The position numbers were made by a program, and so were the translations under genes. Source: Actinomycetota bacterium (lineage in GTDB: Bacteria > Actinomycetota > Acidimicrobiia > Acidimicrobiales > Ilumatobacteraceae). From it: 22,883 nucleotides of DNA. Position 1 is the first letter of the stretch. Every line of letters begins with the position of its first letter. The notes under the pieces are model-generated. The model was not told the origin of the DNA and made no database searches. It saw only the letters and a list, made by a program, of their open reading frames with translations. The stretch covers positions 1 through 22,883 of the forward strand of contig RGGX01000004.1 in NCBI GenBank assembly GCA_010024485.1, read 5' to 3'. Shown in pieces: positions 21,051 to 22,883 of this stretch.

Positions 21051-22379
21051 TCAGTCGGCGCCGGGGTCGAGTTCGAGCTTGCCGCCCGAACCAAGGGTTC
21101 CGACCCGTCGATACACGTCGAGCTTGGACCGGGAGTCGGCGATGTCGAGGTTGCGCATCGTGAGCTGACCGATGCGATCGAGGGGACCGAAGGCGGCGTC
21201 CTCGACGCGCTCCATCGAGAGTCGATCGGGTTCGTAGGTGAGGTCGGGCCCGGAGGTGTCGAGGATGGAGTAGTCGTCACCCCGCCGGAGTCGGAGGGTC
21301 ACCTCGCCGGTCACGGCGGAGCCGACCCAGTGCAGGAGCGCCTCGCGCAACATCAGGCTCTGCGGGTCGAACCACCGTCCCTCGTAGAGGAGTCGGCCGA
21401 GGCGGCGACCCATCGAGTGGTAGTTCTCGAGGGTGTCCTCGTTGTGGATCGCGGTGAGCAGTCGCTCGTAGGCGATGTGGAGCAGGGCGAGCGCCGGTGC
21501 CTCGTAGATCCCGCGCGACTTCGCCTCGATGATGCGGTTCTCGATCTGATCGCTCATGCCGAGGCCGTGACGACCACCGATCGAGTTGGCCTCGCGGACC
21601 AGTGCGACCTGGTCGTCGAAGGTCTGTCCGTTGATGGCGACCGGCCAGCCCTCCTCGAAGCGGATCGTGACGTCCTCGGTCTCGATGTCGACATCCGGGT
21701 CCCAGAAGCGGACCCCCATGATCGGCTCGACGATCTCCATTCCGGTCGAGAGCTCCTCGAGCGACTTCGCCTCATGGGTGGCGCCCCAGATGTTGGCGTC
21801 GGTCGAGTACGCCTTCTCGGCGGCGTCGCGATACGGGAGCGAGCGGGTGGTGAGGAACTCGCTCATGCCGGCCCGTCCACCGAGTTGGTCGACGAACTCG
21901 GGGTCGAGCCAGGGCTTGTAGATCCGGAGCCGGGGGTTGACCATCAGTCCGTAGCGGTAGAACCGCTCGATGTCGTTGCCCTTGTAGGTCGAGCCGTCGC
22001 CCCAGATGTCGACGCTGTCGGCCTGCATGGCCCGCACCAGGAGGGTGCCGGTCACGGCGCGGCCGAGTGGCGTGGTGTTGAAGTAGGTGCGTCCGCCGGT
22101 GCGGATGTGGAACGCCCCGCACTGGAGGGCCATGAGCCCCTCGCGGACGAGTTCGGGACGGCAGTCGACGAGTCGGGCCTCCTCGGCTCCGTAGACGCGC
22201 GCCCGGTCGGGGACACCGGCGAGATCGGGTTCGTCGTACTGGCCGAGGTCAGCCGTGTAGGTGAAGGGCACGGCGCCGCGCTCACGCATCCAGGCCACTG
22301 CGGCTGAGGTGTCGAGGCCGCCGGAGAAGGCGAGCCCGACGTTCTCTCCGACCGGGAGCGACATGAGCACGTTCGACAT
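21051..22379 (-). CDS. argG: Argininosuccinate synthase, long E. coli-like type
   Basis: 442 residues. It joins citrulline and aspartate with ATP, the penultimate step of arginine synthesis. The ATP pyrophosphatase loop is LAFSGGLDTSAAVAWM (17-32). The sequence follows E. coli ArgG closely: FNTTPLGRAVTGT, DIWGDGSTYKGNDIERFYRYGL, GGRHGLGMSDQIENRIIEAK, and NEDTLENYHSMGRRLGRLLY. Most actinobacterial enzymes known to me, such as that of M. tuberculosis, are the other, about 400-residue type. The frame is open to 22457, but TAGGTT 8 bases before the ATG at 22379, and agreement with the E. coli N-terminus, favour this start. Confidence 0.96.
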   Translation of the reverse strand: MSNVLMSLPVGENVGLAFSGGLDTSAAVAWMRERGAVPFTYTADLGQYDEPDLAGVPDRARVYGAEEARLVDCRPELVREGLMALQCGAFHIRTGGRTYFNTTPLGRAVTGTLLVRAMQADSVDIWGDGSTYKGNDIERFYRYGLMVNPRLRIYKPWLDPEFVDQLGGRAGMSEFLTTRSLPYRDAAEKAYSTDANIWGATHEAKSLEELSTGMEIVEPIMGVRFWDPDVDIETEDVTIRFEEGWPVAINGQTFDDQVALVREANSIGGRHGLGMSDQIENRIIEAKSRGIYEAPALALLHIAYERLLTAIHNEDTLENYHSMGRRLGRLLYEGRWFDPQSLMLREALLHWVGSAVTGEVTLRLRRGDDYSILDTSGPDLTYEPDRLSMERVEDAAFGPLDRIGQLTMRNLDIADSRSKLDVYRRVGTLGSGGKLELDPGAD

Positions 22380-22387
22380 GGGGGTGG

Positions 22388-22393
22388 AACCTA
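22388..22393 (-). promoter_or_regulatory. Predicted -10 element of argG, overlapping the upstream stop codon
   Basis: On the minus strand TAGGTT ends 8 bases before the argG ATG. Its first three bases are the TAG stop (22391-22393) of the small membrane protein gene. A leader of a base or two, or none, is expected. Confidence 0.45.
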
Positions 22394-22768
22394 TCCGGAG
22401 GTCTCGTTGCGCCCACGGCCGGCCAGTACTGCCACCGTGAGCGCCGCGGCTGAGCATCCGAGCGCGATCACCACGATCCCGATGCCCCGCACACCGGGGA
22501 GGTCACCGAGGCCGACGATGACGATGACGAGGGAGCAGAGCAGCCCCAGCGAGATCAGGCGCGGGGGGTCGATCAGGGTCAGGAGCACCATGGCGACCAC
22601 CGGCGCGAAGGGCACCACCGCGACGAGGGGGTAGCCCGGGGTGGTCGCCAGCAACCACCAGGGAGCCTGTCCCACCTGCTCGGATGCGGCCCACAGCGCT
22701 CCGAGGGCCACACCGATGAGGGACCAGCCGAGGAGCAGGGTGAGACGCCAGCGGGGGTGAGCGTGCAC
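22391..22768 (-). CDS. Small integral membrane protein of unknown function
   Basis: 125 residues with four likely membrane helices: LTLLLGWSLIGVALGALWAA (10-29), YPLVAVVPFAPVVAMVLLTL (about 46-65), LISLGLLCSLVIVIVGLG (about 71-88) and IGIVVIALGCSAAALTVAVL (about 96-115). The C-terminus is polar (GRGRNETSG). I do not recognise the family. It reads in the same direction as argG, 11 bases upstream of it, and may be partly co-transcribed. GTG at 22768 is supported by TAGAGT 6 bases before it. Confidence 0.72.
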   Translation of the reverse strand: MHAHPRWRLTLLLGWSLIGVALGALWAASEQVGQAPWWLLATTPGYPLVAVVPFAPVVAMVLLTLIDPPRLISLGLLCSLVIVIVGLGDLPGVRGIGIVVIALGCSAAALTVAVLAGRGRNETSG

Positions 22769-22774
22769 GTCTCG

Positions 22775-22780
22775 ACTCTA
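22775..22780 (-). promoter_or_regulatory. Predicted -10 element of the small membrane protein gene, leaderless
   Basis: On the minus strand TAGAGT ends 6 bases before the GTG at 22768. No ribosome site lies between. Confidence 0.55.
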
Positions 22781-22782
22781 CG

Positions 22783-22799
22783 GCCGCGAAATCCGCGGC
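22783..22799. promoter_or_regulatory. Inverted repeat in the divergent promoter region at the right end
   Basis: GCCGCG (22783-22788) and CGCGGC (22794-22799) flank AAATC. It lies directly upstream of the membrane gene -10 and in the -35 area of the rightward gene. It is a candidate operator, but GC-rich dyads arise easily here. Confidence 0.25.
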
Positions 22800-22820
22800 G
22801 CGCGTGTCGGTGGCCGCGGA

Positions 22821-22826
22821 TACCCT
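22821..22826 (+). promoter_or_regulatory. Predicted -10 element of the right-edge gene, leaderless
   Basis: TACCCT fits TANNNT and ends 7 bases before the ATG at 22834. Confidence 0.5.
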
Positions 22827-22833
22827 GCCGTGG

Positions 22834-22883
22834 ATGTCCGGTGTACCCGTGGCCGGCCCTCCGTTCGAGAGGCTCTCGGTCTT
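22834..22883 (+). CDS. Start of a rightward gene cut by the window edge
   Basis: Sixteen codons are visible from ATG 22834 (MSGVPVAGPPFERLSV), followed by two bases. The frame is open to the edge. The call rests on the TACCCT hexamer 7 bases upstream, the same arrangement as at other starts here, and on the divergent position to the membrane gene. PFERLSV could begin a folded domain. The product cannot be named from so little. Confidence 0.5.
   Translation, partial: MSGVPVAGPPFERLSV

Noticed and set aside
22380..22457. argG start at 22457
   Set aside because: The extension overlaps the membrane protein gene, and the family N-terminus fits 22379.
1..22883. CRISPR arrays, insertion sequences, prophage or attachment sites
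   Set aside because: No regularly spaced repeats, transposase motifs, terminal inverted repeats or tRNA-linked direct repeats were seen. The only tandem repeat is in-frame within rho.

Overview
The window is GC-rich, densely packed bacterial chromosome with no mobile DNA, CRISPR array, tRNA or rRNA that I can see. The gene order argS-lysA-hom-thrC-rho-rpmE-prfA-prmC is the one known from Actinobacteria such as Mycobacterium and Corynebacterium. Frequent GTG starts, a polyphosphate glucokinase and many leaderless promoters also fit an actinobacterium. The non-mycobacterial forms of thrC and argG, and the broken synteny after prmC, suggest a deep-branching lineage; Acidimicrobiia is my guess, not something the sequence proves.

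Left part (1-4850): an Mrp/ApbC iron-sulfur carrier ATPase, cut by the window edge, is divergent from a SufR-like winged-helix regulator with C-terminal cysteines. The coupled pair argS-lysA follows. Middle (4851-13567): an enoyl-CoA hydratase-like gene on the opposite strand separates lysA from hom. Then come hom-thrC (threonine synthesis), rho with a long leader and a repeat-bearing N-terminal insertion, rpmE, an unrecognised 326-residue protein, prfA and prmC. The homoserine kinase gene thrB, expected next to thrC, is absent here.

Right part (13568-22883): a minus-strand pair (2-hydroxyacid dehydrogenase, then HpcH/HpaI aldolase) is divergent from a chorismate mutase-geranylgeranyl reductase pair, which is followed by a polyphosphate glucokinase. 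A CaCA cation exchanger is divergent from a PfkB sugar kinase, followed by an M20 metallopeptidase. An argG of the long E. coli type and a small membrane protein read leftward, and a new gene begins at the right edge.

The most consistent feature not explained by the genes is promoter architecture. Almost every first gene of a transcription unit has a TANNNT-like hexamer ending 6-9 bases before the start codon, so most transcripts here are probably leaderless. rho, rpmE and the chorismate mutase gene stand out as having leaders. No gap between genes exceeds 300 bases; the longest is the 257-base thrC-rho interval. I see no clearly novel multi-gene system. The best candidates for new biology are the unknown gene coupled to prfA, the Mrp/SufR-like pair, and the Rho insertion.
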